From assembly GCA_000381585.1 (NCBI GenBank), contig KB906734.1, positions 62,001 through 126,000 on the forward strand: a stretch of DNA of 64,000 nucleotides, written 5' to 3'. Under the pieces are notes generated by a model that was not told the origin of the DNA, did not search any database, and saw only the letters and a program-made list of their open reading frames with translations. The DNA comes from Acidobacteriaceae bacterium KBS 83. GTDB taxonomy: Bacteria > Acidobacteriota > Terriglobia > Terriglobales > Acidobacteriaceae. Both the position numbers and the translations under genes were made by a program. The first letter of the stretch is position 1. Every line of letters begins with the position of its first letter. Shown here one piece after another: positions 36,787 to 46,215 of the stretch.

Positions 36787-38835
36787 TTACCGCGTGCCCA
36801 CCGGCTCCGGCGCGCCCTTCTTCGGCGCTGCCGTCTCCTTCTCGTAGCGCTCCAGCAGCTTCTTCGCGCGCGCATACACACTGTCCGCGCCAAAACCAAG
36901 CTTCTCGAGCACCGTCTTGCCCGGCGCTGATGCGCCAAAGCGCTCCAGCCCGATCACATCGCCGTGCCGTCCCACCCACTTCCACCAGCCCAGCGGCGCG
37001 CCTGCTTCCACTGCCAGCTTCGGCAGATGGTCCGGGAAGATCGACGCCTTGTACGCCTCGCTCTGCTGCTCAAAGAGCCGCCAGCTTGGCATCGAAATCA
37101 CGCGCGTCGCCGTGCCCTCGCTATTCAGCTTCTGCGCGGCCTCAAGGGCCGGCCACAGCTCCGCGCCCGTCGCCACGATCAGCAGCTTCGGCGCGTCGCC
37201 GCCCTTTTCTACGATGTAAGCGCCCTTCGCAAAATTCGCCAACACATTCAGCTTCACAGCATCCAGCACCGGCAGGTCCTGCCGCGACAGGGCCATGAAC
37301 GACGGCGCCTTCGTCTCCAGCGCCACCTTCCACGCCGCCGCCGTCTCGTTCGCATCCGCGGGCCGTAGATCGATCAGGTTGGGAATCGCTCGCAGCATCA
37401 TCAACTGTTCGATCGGCTGGTGCGTCGGTCCGTCCTCGCCCAGCGCAATCGAATCGTGCGTAAAGACGAAGATCGAATGCGACTTCATGATCGCGGCAAT
37501 ACGCACTGCAGGCTTCGCATAATCGACGAAGTTGAAGAACGTCGATCCATACGGAATCACGCCCCCATGCACAGCCATGCCGTTCACCATCGCGCACATG
37601 CCGAACTCGCGTACCCCGAAGAAGACATTGCGTCCCGTCGGGTCTATATGGAAGTTCGGGCTGTCCTTCAGGATCGTCTTGGTGGAAGCCGTGAGATCGG
37701 CCGCGCCGCCAAATATCTCCGGCACCACCTTCTCAAACGCGTTCATCACCTGCTGACCCGCGTTGCGCGTCGCGATGGGCTTACCACCCGCCTCAAAAAC
37801 CGGCAGCGACTTCTCCCATCCATCGGCCAGCTTCTGGTCGAAGACCGTGCGCCGGAACTGCGCCGCCAGCTCCGGATGCGCCTTCTCGTACTTCGCGAAG
37901 AGGTCATTCCACTCCGCTTCATTGTCAGCGCCCCTCTCCACCGCTTCCAGCCAGTGCTTCGCAGCGTCTTCCGGCACCCAGAAGCTCTTGTCCACCGGCC
38001 AGCCCAGGGTCTCTTTCGTCTTCTTCGTGTCCTCTGGTCCCATCGCCTCGCCATGCACCTTGTTGGTGCCCGCCCGCGGGCTGCCATAGCCGATGACCGT
38101 CCGCACCGCGATGAACGATGGCTTGTCCTTGATCGCCTTCGCCGCCTCGATCGCCTCGCTGATCGCATTCAGATCGTTGCCGTCTTCCACAATCTGCGTG
38201 TGCCAGTGGTACGCATCGAAGCGCTTCAGCACATCCTCGGTAAAGGAAAGCTCTGTCGGCCCATCCAGCGAAATCAGGTTGTCGTCATAGAGGACGATCG
38301 CCTTGCCCAGTCCAAGCGTTCCCGCGAGCGACGCCGCCTCGTGGGAGATTCCCTCCATCAGATCGCCATCCCCGCACAGGATGTAGGTGTAGTGGTCCAC
38401 CAGTTCGCAATCGGGCTGGTTGTACACCGCGGCCAGATGCTTCTCTGCCGCCGCCATCCCGATGCCCATCGCAAATCCCTGGCCCAGCGGTCCGGTCGTC
38501 ACCTCCACGCCATCTGTGTCGCCGTACTCCGGATGCCCCGGCGTCCGCGACTCCCATTGCCGGAAGCCCTTCAGGTCATCGATCGTCACGTTGTAGCCGG
38601 TCAGGTGCAGCACACTGTAAAGCATCGCCGACGCATGCCCGTTCGACAGCACGAAGCGGTCGCGGTTCGCCCACTTGGCGTTCTTCGGGTTATGCCGCAT
38701 GTATTTGTGGAAGAGGAGATAGGTAATCGGAGCATCGCCCAGCGGGGCGCCGGGATGGCCGCTCTTGGCCTTCTCTACGGCATCGACTGCCAGAAAGCGC
38801 AGTGCGTTGATCGCTGTTTGCTGAATGTCACTCAT
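36787..38835 (-). CDS. tkt: Transketolase
   Basis: 682 residues from ATG at 38,835 (GAGAGG upstream; the longer frame is spurious). GHPGAPLGDAP (about residues 26-36), the ThDP motif GDGDLMEGISHEA (about 155-167) and EDGPTHQPIEQL in the pyrimidine-binding domain are all present. Transfers two-carbon units in the non-oxidative pentose phosphate branch. First enzyme of the sugar-phosphate cluster. Confidence 0.95.
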   Translation of the reverse strand: MSDIQQTAINALRFLAVDAVEKAKSGHPGAPLGDAPITYLLFHKYMRHNPKNAKWANRDRFVLSNGHASAMLYSVLHLTGYNVTIDDLKGFRQWESRTPGHPEYGDTDGVEVTTGPLGQGFAMGIGMAAAEKHLAAVYNQPDCELVDHYTYILCGDGDLMEGISHEAASLAGTLGLGKAIVLYDDNLISLDGPTELSFTEDVLKRFDAYHWHTQIVEDGNDLNAISEAIEAAKAIKDKPSFIAVRTVIGYGSPRAGTNKVHGEAMGPEDTKKTKETLGWPVDKSFWVPEDAAKHWLEAVERGADNEAEWNDLFAKYEKAHPELAAQFRRTVFDQKLADGWEKSLPVFEAGGKPIATRNAGQQVMNAFEKVVPEIFGGAADLTASTKTILKDSPNFHIDPTGRNVFFGVREFGMCAMVNGMAVHGGVIPYGSTFFNFVDYAKPAVRIAAIMKSHSIFVFTHDSIALGEDGPTHQPIEQLMMLRAIPNLIDLRPADANETAAAWKVALETKAPSFMALSRQDLPVLDAVKLNVLANFAKGAYIVEKGGDAPKLLIVATGAELWPALEAAQKLNSEGTATRVISMPSWRLFEQQSEAYKASIFPDHLPKLAVEAGAPLGWWKWVGRHGDVIGLERFGASAPGKTVLEKLGFGADSVYARAKKLLERYEKETAAPKKGAPEPVGTR

Positions 38836-39030
38836 GTGCTGGTTTGCCTCTCTTTCGCGATGGGTTGCGCCGCCGGACTGTAGCAATGGATGCAGCCCGG
38901 CTATGCGAATCGGATCTCTCTTTGCCACGCCCGCACTGCGCGGTGCGGGCCCGCCGCCACTTTGGCGCGTCTCTTCCACTCTACATGCTTCACCGGCTGC
39001 CTCACGTGAACGGACAGCGGCAGAAACCGC

Positions 39031-41427
39031 TTACCGCTCCACAACAACCGAATAATTCTGACCCTCCCACTGGCCCCGCTCCGGCCAGTACAGCGCGAAC
39101 TCCAGCCGCTCCCCTTTTCCGGGAACAGCATCCGCGTAGAAGCCACAAGAGTTCAGTCCGGTTGCCTCGGTCGTCTCTGCGGTCTTCCAGCCGTCCACGC
39201 TCCACCGCAGCTCAAATCTTTCCTCCGCTTCCACCCGCAGCCGCCGCCGGACGCTCATCCGCCGCACCTGACGGTCGCGCCGCCACACTTCGATCGTGCC
39301 TCGCGCGCGTGGCGTGGCATAGCGCTCGGCCACCGCGTCCACCCGGTCGAAAACCCGCCCGTCCGTCACCGACCGCAGCAGCTTTATATACTCCGCATGC
39401 GCCCATACCAGCGGCATCGCCCCACCCGTTGGCCGCCCCTTCCGCATCCGGCACTCCGGCAGATCGTCCCTATCCCACACCTGCTCCGGCAGCATGCCGC
39501 CCGGCGAGCAGAAGCCCTCGATCGTCTTGATCAACCCGCAAACGTCTCGTCCTGCTGCCAACTCATAATGCGCCCGTTCGCCCGTCAGCATTGGCCAGCA
39601 GGAGCCCTGCCCCCAGCCGTCAAACGGAGAACCGTCCTTATGGTTTCCATATCCATCGTGGTTGTACCGCCGAAATCCCGGTCCCTGGGGCAGCTCCCGC
39701 CGCAGGATGGCGTCGGCCACTTTCACTGTCGCCACCACCATCGGATCATCCGGCTTCCGCAGTCCATAACGCACCAGCTCCAGGAAGCCTCCATCCGCAA
39801 TCTCCCTCGCCTCAAACTCGTATTGCTCTGCCGGGCCGCGATTCGCCAGGATCACCTTCTCCGTCCCCGCGCCCATCTGCATGTAGGGTTCGGCACCATC
39901 CGCCTCCGCCGGCCGAATGCGCATGTAGTGCTGCTTCACCCCCGGCACCAGCACGCCGTCATTCGTTGCCGTCCAGTCCTCCAGGTGCGACTCCAGCCAG
40001 TCCGCCTGCTCTTCGAGAAACTCCGCCAGCTCCGGTTGGTGACGGGACCGCACTATTTCCGCTGCACAGATCAGCGCGGCAATCACCGCCGCCAGCGTGG
40101 ATGGCGAATATCCGCGGCACTCCTCCCATCGCTCCTGCTGCGTCACCGGTGCATGCCGCACCAGGAAACCTGCCGCCCGCTCCACGAACGGCAGCACATC
40201 GAAGTCGCCCAGCGCGTCTAGCTTCCACAACCGGTAAGCCAGCATTATGGGAAAGGCCGTTTCATCCAGTTGCATCCCGGACCAGTAAGGCGCGCCGTTC
40301 ACCCAGAAGTTCTGCGGGAAGCCGCCGTCCGTTTTCTGCGTGCATGCCAGGTAGACCAGTGCGCGCATGGCGCTGTTCGTGCGGCCCGCCGCCAGCAGTG
40401 CCGTCGTCGTTTGGCACATGTCCCGCGTCCACACCAGGTGATAGCCGCCTAGGTCGCTGTCGCCCTTCGACTGCCCCCAGGGAATCGACGCCGACGCGAT
40501 AAATGAACCGGCGAAGGTCTTGTCCTCGTGCGTCAGCAGCACACCATAACTGGCCTTCAACAGCTTGCCGTGATCCTGCGAGGCACTCGCCAGGTCCACC
40601 CGCGCCTGCACTCGCGTCCACTGCTCGATGAAGCGCGACAACTGCAGATCGAACGGCATGTTCAATGCGCCCACCGTCCGCGTCAGTGCCGAATGCGCTC
40701 CCGCCCCGAATCCCACCGCCAGCACGAACTCCGGATGCTCGGCGATGTTGATCTCGCCCATCAACGCGATGTTGCCGTCCGTCGCCGATCCGTAGTGCCA
40801 CTCCATGCCGTAATGCCGCGTCACATCCTGGTATCCGTCGCTCGTGCCCACAAAGCCGCAGCTCGCATTCTCGAAGCCGCAATCGGCACCCATGGCCAGC
40901 GCGGAGGAGTTCTTCCACGCCAGCAGCATCCGTCGCCCCGCCACATCCAGCACATGCCCGTTGTTGTTCGCACCGCCGCCGTCCAGGTGCGGCGCCAGCA
41001 GCGCAAACCCCTTCAACTTGCGCAGCACCGCGTCGTCGCCCGAAAACTTCACGCGCATCAGCAGCACCGGCGCATGCGGATCGCTGATGATCTCCTTCGA
41101 AATCGTGTAGCGGCCCTCCGGATCGCAGTTCACCATCCCGACCGCTGGGGCCTCGTGCGAGAGATAGGAAAATGTGTGGATCAGATCGCGTTTTTCTTCA
41201 TGGACGAAGCTCTCGCCGTCCGTCACCAGCAGCTCCAGGTCGCGTACCTGAGGCTTGTCGATGGTTGGGTTGTAGATCTCGTTGATCGTTCCGTGCGAGG
41301 CAGTCCACCAGATCTTGCTCGAAGTCGAATACGCCGTCCCCACGACCCACTTTTGGCTCGACGTCCATCGCGGCTCCAGCCCCGGCGCGCCCGGCGCCTC
41401 GCCATGCCCATCGATCCAGAGGTACAT
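39031..41427 (-). CDS. Glycoside hydrolase family 15 (glucoamylase/glucodextranase-like)
   Basis: About 798 residues. An N-terminal beta-sandwich (to about 270, KIWWTASHGTINEIYNPTID) is followed by an (alpha/alpha)6 catalytic barrel with DLGGYHLVWTRDMCQ, WSGMQLDETAFPIMLAYRLW, RRYNHDGYG and WGQGSCWPMLTGERAHYELA, and a C-terminal beta domain from about 700. No signal peptide is seen, so the enzyme may act in the cytoplasm on imported oligosaccharides. It releases glucose from alpha-glucans. ATG at 41,427 preferred; TTG at 41,457 is possible. It precedes tkt by about 200 bp. Confidence 0.87.
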   Translation of the reverse strand: MYLWIDGHGEAPGAPGLEPRWTSSQKWVVGTAYSTSSKIWWTASHGTINEIYNPTIDKPQVRDLELLVTDGESFVHEEKRDLIHTFSYLSHEAPAVGMVNCDPEGRYTISKEIISDPHAPVLLMRVKFSGDDAVLRKLKGFALLAPHLDGGGANNNGHVLDVAGRRMLLAWKNSSALAMGADCGFENASCGFVGTSDGYQDVTRHYGMEWHYGSATDGNIALMGEINIAEHPEFVLAVGFGAGAHSALTRTVGALNMPFDLQLSRFIEQWTRVQARVDLASASQDHGKLLKASYGVLLTHEDKTFAGSFIASASIPWGQSKGDSDLGGYHLVWTRDMCQTTTALLAAGRTNSAMRALVYLACTQKTDGGFPQNFWVNGAPYWSGMQLDETAFPIMLAYRLWKLDALGDFDVLPFVERAAGFLVRHAPVTQQERWEECRGYSPSTLAAVIAALICAAEIVRSRHQPELAEFLEEQADWLESHLEDWTATNDGVLVPGVKQHYMRIRPAEADGAEPYMQMGAGTEKVILANRGPAEQYEFEAREIADGGFLELVRYGLRKPDDPMVVATVKVADAILRRELPQGPGFRRYNHDGYGNHKDGSPFDGWGQGSCWPMLTGERAHYELAAGRDVCGLIKTIEGFCSPGGMLPEQVWDRDDLPECRMRKGRPTGGAMPLVWAHAEYIKLLRSVTDGRVFDRVDAVAERYATPRARGTIEVWRRDRQVRRMSVRRRLRVEAEERFELRWSVDGWKTAETTEATGLNSCGFYADAVPGKGERLEFALYWPERGQWEGQNYSVVVER

Positions 41428-41610
41428 CCCATGCTCTTCAGCCACCAACGCCCCCAAACCTGAACATCCTCAGGCCTCGCCATCCCGCCTCACAAGATGC
41501 GCACGAAAAATTCACAATGGGCTTAAGACGCCGCGCACCCACCTTCGGATACATAAAACGGGCGCCGACTCGGCAGACTCAAGGCCAGGATGTAGGGGTT
41601 GGAAGCTTTT

Positions 41611-43086
41611 TCAAAGCACCTGCGTGTTCGCGTCCGGGTCCGGTCGGAAGCTGCACTCCCGCATCGCGTGCTGGACCTCCCGGTTCTTCATGAACTGCTC
41701 CCACACTGAACCGGTCCGCAGGTTCTCCGCCATGAGCAGCCCGATCCCTACATCGATCCCGATCACGTCCTCGGCAAACCACCCCGCTGTCGGCTGAAAG
41801 GCATCGACGAACCCGTACCGCTGATACACGCGGTCCTTGAACCGGTCGCGCATCGTCACCAGCACATGAGCGCACTCCGCCGGCAGAAAGACCACAGAGC
41901 CCGCGCACGCGCACGGCACCAGCGTCCCATCCGGCTGCCCCATCGTCGGCGGCCCGCCCCATACCCGGTATCCCTGCCGCGAATCCGAAGCACTGATCCC
42001 CCACATGTTCTCGTCAATCCATGGGAATTTCTGGCCCTGCACCAGGCACCAGAGCTGGTGTGCCCGCGTCGCCGCAATCGAATTGGTGAAGTAGTTCGCG
42101 TGCTTGTCGCGAATATCGCGATAGTCCACCCAGGCCTGCGGATACTGGTGGATGAACAGCGGCGCCACGCCCGTGATGTAGTCGATCCCGCCATAGGGCA
42201 CAATCGGCCGCTGTAACGCCTCCCAGCTGGCCGCCGTCACCGGATGCGTCGGCGATGAAATCGCCAGCAGGTACATCGTCGTCAGCTCGGCGTAAATGTC
42301 CCAGCGGTGCTTCAGGAATCCCTGTTCCGGCAGCCAGCCCATGGAGAGCGTATCTCCGCCATTCAGCATCCATTGCCAGTCCACCCGCCGGTAGAGCGTC
42401 GTCGCCAGGTTCTCGATCCGTTTGTTGCCCTCGAAATATGCCCGGCAATGAAGAATCCCGCACAGCAGCAGCGACGTGTCGATCGACGAAAGTTCCGAAC
42501 CGAACATCCGCTTGCCGCTCTCGATATCGATGAAGTGGTACAGAAACCCATGCACGTGCGGGCATTCGTTCAAGAGGTAAGCGAGCGTCTTCTCCACCCG
42601 CTGCTCGCAGTCCAGCGGCCGCAGATAGTGCCGCCTGTGCGCGATGCACATCGCGCTCAACCCGAAGCCCGTCGATGCGATCGAAGCCGCCCGGCTCAGC
42701 GACCGTCCATTCGACGGCGCACGGTCGCGCACCAGCCCGGTCTTGGGATGCGCCTCGTTGTAGAAGAAGTCGCAGTTGCGGCCTTCCATGTCGTCCAGAA
42801 GATCTTCGGCCGCTTTGGGCACTTGGGTCAGCGGCCGATTGATGAACACGCCCGGAGGATGCCGGTACTGCTCCGCAGCCTGCTGCTGCGGCTTCGGTGC
42901 CTGGTTGGCGGCCGGAGGCGTCGGCTGGTTCTGTAGCGCGTCCGCCATCGTCGCGGGCGCGCTCAGCGCCATTACGCCGGCTGCGCCGGCCTCGCGCAGC
43001 AGTTGGCGTCGGGTTATGCGTCGTCTTGCCAAATAGAAAAGTGCTTCCCCTTCTAGACTCGCATAGGATCGCAACGTTGGCAGCAC
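41611..43086 (-). CDS. Tat-exported glucoamylase-like (PF10091) protein, GH144-like
   Basis: 491 residues as drawn from GTG; TTG at 43,032 (MARRRITRRQ) with GAAGGGGAAG upstream is a good alternative. ITRRQLL followed by an Ala-rich core is a twin-arginine signal. The rest is the PF10091 fold: CDFFYNEAHPKTGLVRDR, SIASTGFGLSAMCIA, DTLSMGWLPEQGFLKHRWDIYAE and an acidic pocket (ENMWGISASDS). Family members include endo-beta-1,2-glucanases (GH144). Probably cuts a beta-glucan in the periplasm, feeding the glucose pathway next to it. Confidence 0.8.
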   Translation of the reverse strand: MLPTLRSYASLEGEALFYLARRRITRRQLLREAGAAGVMALSAPATMADALQNQPTPPAANQAPKPQQQAAEQYRHPPGVFINRPLTQVPKAAEDLLDDMEGRNCDFFYNEAHPKTGLVRDRAPSNGRSLSRAASIASTGFGLSAMCIAHRRHYLRPLDCEQRVEKTLAYLLNECPHVHGFLYHFIDIESGKRMFGSELSSIDTSLLLCGILHCRAYFEGNKRIENLATTLYRRVDWQWMLNGGDTLSMGWLPEQGFLKHRWDIYAELTTMYLLAISSPTHPVTAASWEALQRPIVPYGGIDYITGVAPLFIHQYPQAWVDYRDIRDKHANYFTNSIAATRAHQLWCLVQGQKFPWIDENMWGISASDSRQGYRVWGGPPTMGQPDGTLVPCACAGSVVFLPAECAHVLVTMRDRFKDRVYQRYGFVDAFQPTAGWFAEDVIGIDVGIGLLMAENLRTGSVWEQFMKNREVQHAMRECSFRPDPDANTQVL

Positions 43087-43257
43087 GCAGCCTCGAGCCG
43101 TGGAACCTCACGGCCCTGCTCTGCATCCATACTTGTGTATACAGAATCTCTACGCTGGTCCATCTCCCATTTCCTCGTTGTTTCCGTAGCTCGGAGCCGG
43201 ACCTGGCAATGACGAGTCATATCCTTGCAAACAGTCCCACACTGAGGAGGACACACT

Positions 43258-43872
43258 TTGGCTTACGAAGTTCCACCGCTACCCTACGACTACGCCGCGC
43301 TTGAGCCGCACATCGACGAAGCCACCATGAAACTCCATCACGACAAGCACCACGCCGCCTACGTGCAGAAGCTCAACGGCGCGGTCGAAAAGCACCCCGA
43401 ACTCGGCAAGCAAAGCCCCGAAGAACTCATCAAGAATTTATCCAAGGTCCCCGAAGACGTCCGCACGATCGTGCGCAACAACGGCGGTGGCCATCTCAAT
43501 CACTCCATGTTCTGGGAGATCATGAAGCCCAAGGGGGGAGGCGATCCCACCGGCCCCATCGCTGACCAGATCAAGAAAGACTTCGGCAGCTTCAACGATT
43601 TCAAGACGCAGTTCGAAGAAAAGACCGCCGCGCAGTTCGGCTCCGGCTGGGGTTGGCTCGTCTGGAGCGGAGGCAAGCTCTCCATCGTCACCACGCCCAA
43701 CCAGGACAATCCCATCACCGAAGGCAAATACCCTGTCCTCGGCAACGACGTTTGGGAGCACGCCTACTACCTCAAGTACCAGAACAAACGCCCCGACTAT
43801 CTCAAGGCCTGGTGGAACACCGTCAACTGGGACAAGGTCAACGAGCGTTTCGCCACAGCCCAGAAGAGCTAG
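43258..43872 (+). CDS. Superoxide dismutase (Fe/Mn)
   Basis: 204 residues starting with TTG, with GAGGAGG 8 nt upstream. Metal ligands: His in MKLHHDKHH (about 24-28), His in LNHSMFWE (about 80), Asp and His in [11 protein letters not shown] (about 164-172). No signal peptide, so cytosolic. Converts superoxide to peroxide and oxygen. Whether Fe or Mn is used cannot be decided. Followed by a strong terminator. Confidence 0.95.
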   Translation: MAYEVPPLPYDYAALEPHIDEATMKLHHDKHHAAYVQKLNGAVEKHPELGKQSPEELIKNLSKVPEDVRTIVRNNGGGHLNHSMFWEIMKPKGGGDPTGPIADQIKKDFGSFNDFKTQFEEKTAAQFGSGWGWLVWSGGKLSIVTTPNQDNPITEGKYPVLGNDVWEHAYYLKYQNKRPDYLKAWWNTVNWDKVNERFATAQKS

Positions 43873-43976
43873 TCAGCTAGTCTCCATCGCTCGAAATCGG
43901 GTGCCCCGCATCTCGCGTTTGAGATGTGGGCTCCCATCCATTCGCGAAGCACTTCATCGTGAATGAGTACCCAAAA

Positions 43977-44016
43977 ATATGGCCCCCTTCCAGAGCGGAG
44001 TGGGGCCACATTTTTC
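43977..44016 (+). terminator. Intrinsic terminator after superoxide dismutase
   Basis: ATATGGCCCC and GGGGCCACAT pair nearly perfectly around a 15-nt loop and are followed by a run of T. A weaker hairpin (43,899-43,935) precedes it. Confidence 0.8.
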
Positions 44017-44059
44017 ATCAGCGCTGCCCGTTCCGGACCATGCCGGAGTAGGGCGCGCT

Positions 44060-44491
44060 TCAGTTGGTCGGGGCAAGGCGGCTTAGCCCCTCCCAGGGAG
44101 ATATCCTAAGCCTGCTTTGCAGCCGGTCTTTCAGCATCGATCTCACCTTCTCCACAAGCTTCTCCGGTTCCAGGGATAAATCAAAAATCTCGTCGGCAAC
44201 CTCGCTGAACCCGCAATCACACTCTCCCATCGATCCGTCCGCCACCATCATCAACGTTCGCACTTCGGCTCGATGGTTCTTGGCGACCATCCCAGCCACC
44301 ACGCGCTCCCTACACGAGAGGCTGTGACATAGGACGACAAGGTCCGCCTGAAGCTCGCGGATCAGCTGAGGAATCTGCCTCACCTCGCAAGTCATGCAGG
44401 CCCGGAATCCGGCGCCCATGAGAATCCGCGCTCGCGTCATCAGCAACAGCTGATCGTGGCCGTAGAGGAGGATTGTCGGAGGCGTGGGCAC
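44060..44491 (-). CDS. Receiver-like protein lacking the phospho-acceptor
   Basis: 143 residues with the alternating hydrophobic strands of a CheY-like domain (ILLYGHDQ, ADLVVLCHSLS, RTLMMVAD). At the strand-3 end, where the phosphorylated Asp should be, it has C-H, and only one of the acidic pair at strand 1 is left. It therefore looks like a pseudo-receiver. GTG start, weak ribosome binding site. It is divergent from the broken Crp/Fnr gene, 260 bp away. Confidence 0.6.
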   Translation of the reverse strand: MPTPPTILLYGHDQLLLMTRARILMGAGFRACMTCEVRQIPQLIRELQADLVVLCHSLSCRERVVAGMVAKNHRAEVRTLMMVADGSMGECDCGFSEVADEIFDLSLEPEKLVEKVRSMLKDRLQSRLRISPWEGLSRLAPTN

Positions 44492-44753
44492 CGGCTATCT
44501 CGGGAGAAACAAATACGGCCCAAGTATGAAACGCACCCCCCCATCCCTACTGTCCGCCACAGGACATAACCTCAAAGGAGGCAGAAAATAGTGCCACAGG
44601 TGCGATCTCTTGTCTGCCTCTTGTGAGGCAGATGCGCACCACAGTGTGGGCATATAGTCCCGCAGAAAGGATACTTCTCATCTCCTTCTTCCAGAGGCGC
44701 GACGTAAGACTGTTTGCGCTGGTCCTCTGCGAATCACGCAGCACAGGACCGGC

Positions 44754-45467
44754 ATGTCGACGTCAACCGGCAACAGATTACTCGATGCAATGTCCGCGGA
44801 TTGCCGCGAGCAGATTCTCGCCTTGTCAAAGCTCGTGCCGCTTCCTGTTCGCACGCAGCTCTACTGGCCGGACGAGATGCCGCAGTATTGCTACTTCCTG
44901 ACCGGAGGCATCGCCTCGCTCGTCGCTGGACTGGATAACGGCGCTTCCACAGAAGTTGGACTCGTCGGGAACGAGGGCGTTGTCGGCGCATTCCACGTCA
45001 TCGGCCCCATCCCTCCAATCAACGAATGTTTCAGGTCGCGGGGGCAGGCTACCGCATCTCGCTCCCCGCGCTGCGCGAAGGCTTCAGGACACATGTAGAG
45101 ATTCGCGACCGCGTTCTCGAATTAGTGCAGGCGCAAAGCCTCGGGCTCAGCCAGGTAGCCCGCCTGCAACAAGCTCCACGAGGCCGAGCCGCGGCTCGCG
45201 CGCTGGATGCTGATGATCCGCGACCGCGTCGACAGCGGCACCATCGAAATTACTCAGGAATTTGTTGGGCAGATGATTGGCACGCGCCGCACCACCGTCA
45301 ACGCAATTCTGGGCACGATGGAGCGCCAAGGGCTGCTTCGCCACCAGCGCGGCAGGATCACCATTTCCGATCACAAGCGCCTCGAAAAAGCCGCGTGCGA
45401 CTGCTACCCGCTGCTCCGCCGTTCGCTCGACCGCCTCTATAATCCGGACCACACTTCGTCCAAATAG
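44754..45467 (+). pseudogene. Crp/Fnr-family regulator with two frameshifts
   Basis: The first part (44,754 to about 45,032) is a cyclic-nucleotide-binding-like domain (QYCYFLTGGIASLV, VGLVGNEGVVGAF). The next piece, QVAGAGYRISLPALREGF, is in another frame up to about 45,160; then the first frame resumes as NKLHEAEPRLARWMLMIRDRV and the helix-turn-helix TQEFVGQMIGTRRTTVN. The intact protein would be about 240 residues. By comparison with the expected family sequence, 4 bases seem lost at 45,032 and 4 gained at 45,160 (CGCC beside GCCCGCC), restoring frame; about 40 residues between are garbled in the single-frame reading. Probably inactive unless assembly is wrong. Confidence 0.8.
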
Positions 45468-45504
45468 CATCTCTACGGAGCATCCCACGGGTCACAGACC
45501 GGAG

Positions 45505-45532
45505 CCATCGCTCGAAGAGCGAAGAGCGATGG
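45505..45532 (+). terminator. 9-bp hairpin after the Crp/Fnr pseudogene
   Basis: CCATCGCTC and GAGCGATGG pair perfectly around a 10-nt loop, 38 nt after the stop. No T-run follows, so termination is only possible. Confidence 0.35.
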
Positions 45533-45610
45533 GCGAAGTGGAGGCCTCTCCTTCTCTTCTGCGCCCCTTCTCTTCTGCACCGAGGAGCTCTCTCTCGTCA
45601 TCTCTGAACC

Positions 45611-46150
45611 ATGAATCCCGATCTCGCCGACACTATCGCCCTGCTCACCCGCACCCCGGCGGCGCTGAACGCACTCCTGCGCGATCTCCCCGAAAGCTGG
45701 ACGCATCGCAACGAAGGCGAACACACCTGGAGTCCGTACGAAGTCATCGGCCATCTCATCCACGGCGAACACACCGACTGGATACCGCGCGCAAAAATGA
45801 TTCTTGAATTCGGCGAAAACAAAGCATTCGAGCCCTTCGATCGCGAGGCATTCAAGCGACAGGGCAAAGACAAATCGCTACCCCAGCTTCTGGATGACTT
45901 CGCCCGCCTGCGTTCAGAAAATCTCGACGAATTGCGCAAGTTGCATCTGCACGAGAGAGACCTCAGCAAACGCGGACGCCATCCCGCCCTCGGCGTGGTC
46001 ACACTGTCAGAGTTATTGGCAAGCTGGGCCGCGCACGACCTCACGCATCTGCACCAGATCGCCCGCGTAATGGCACATCAATACCGAGCAGCCGTCGGGC
46101 CGTGGACCAGATTCTTGGGCGTGATGCAATGCGCCGGCCACAGCTCCTAG
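45611..46150 (+). CDS. DinB-family protein
   Basis: 179 residues forming a four-helix DinB-like fold. HLIHGEHTDW and HDLTHLHQIARVM supply the His triad that usually binds a divalent metal. Such proteins are related to mycothiol- or bacillithiol-dependent transferases, but most have no assigned reaction. Stands alone, followed by a bidirectional terminator. Confidence 0.85.
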   Translation: MNPDLADTIALLTRTPAALNALLRDLPESWTHRNEGEHTWSPYEVIGHLIHGEHTDWIPRAKMILEFGENKAFEPFDREAFKRQGKDKSLPQLLDDFARLRSENLDELRKLHLHERDLSKRGRHPALGVVTLSELLASWAAHDLTHLHQIARVMAHQYRAAVGPWTRFLGVMQCAGHSS

Positions 46151-46179
46151 GGAGCTCTCGGCGTTCGCACGAAAGAATA

Positions 46180-46205
46180 GCCCCGGCTACAAATGCCGGG
46201 GCCTT
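46180..46205. terminator. Terminator between convergent genes
   Basis: GCCCCGG-loop-CCGGGGC followed by a pyrimidine-rich CTTCTCGTCT tract. It lies between the DinB gene and the convergent gene at 46,216 and can serve both. Confidence 0.7.
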
Positions 46206-46215
46206 CTCGTCTCGC

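Noticed and set aside
37420-38883. 487-codon open frame opposite transketolase
   Set aside because: Complement of a conserved enzyme, Arg/His-rich, no motif.
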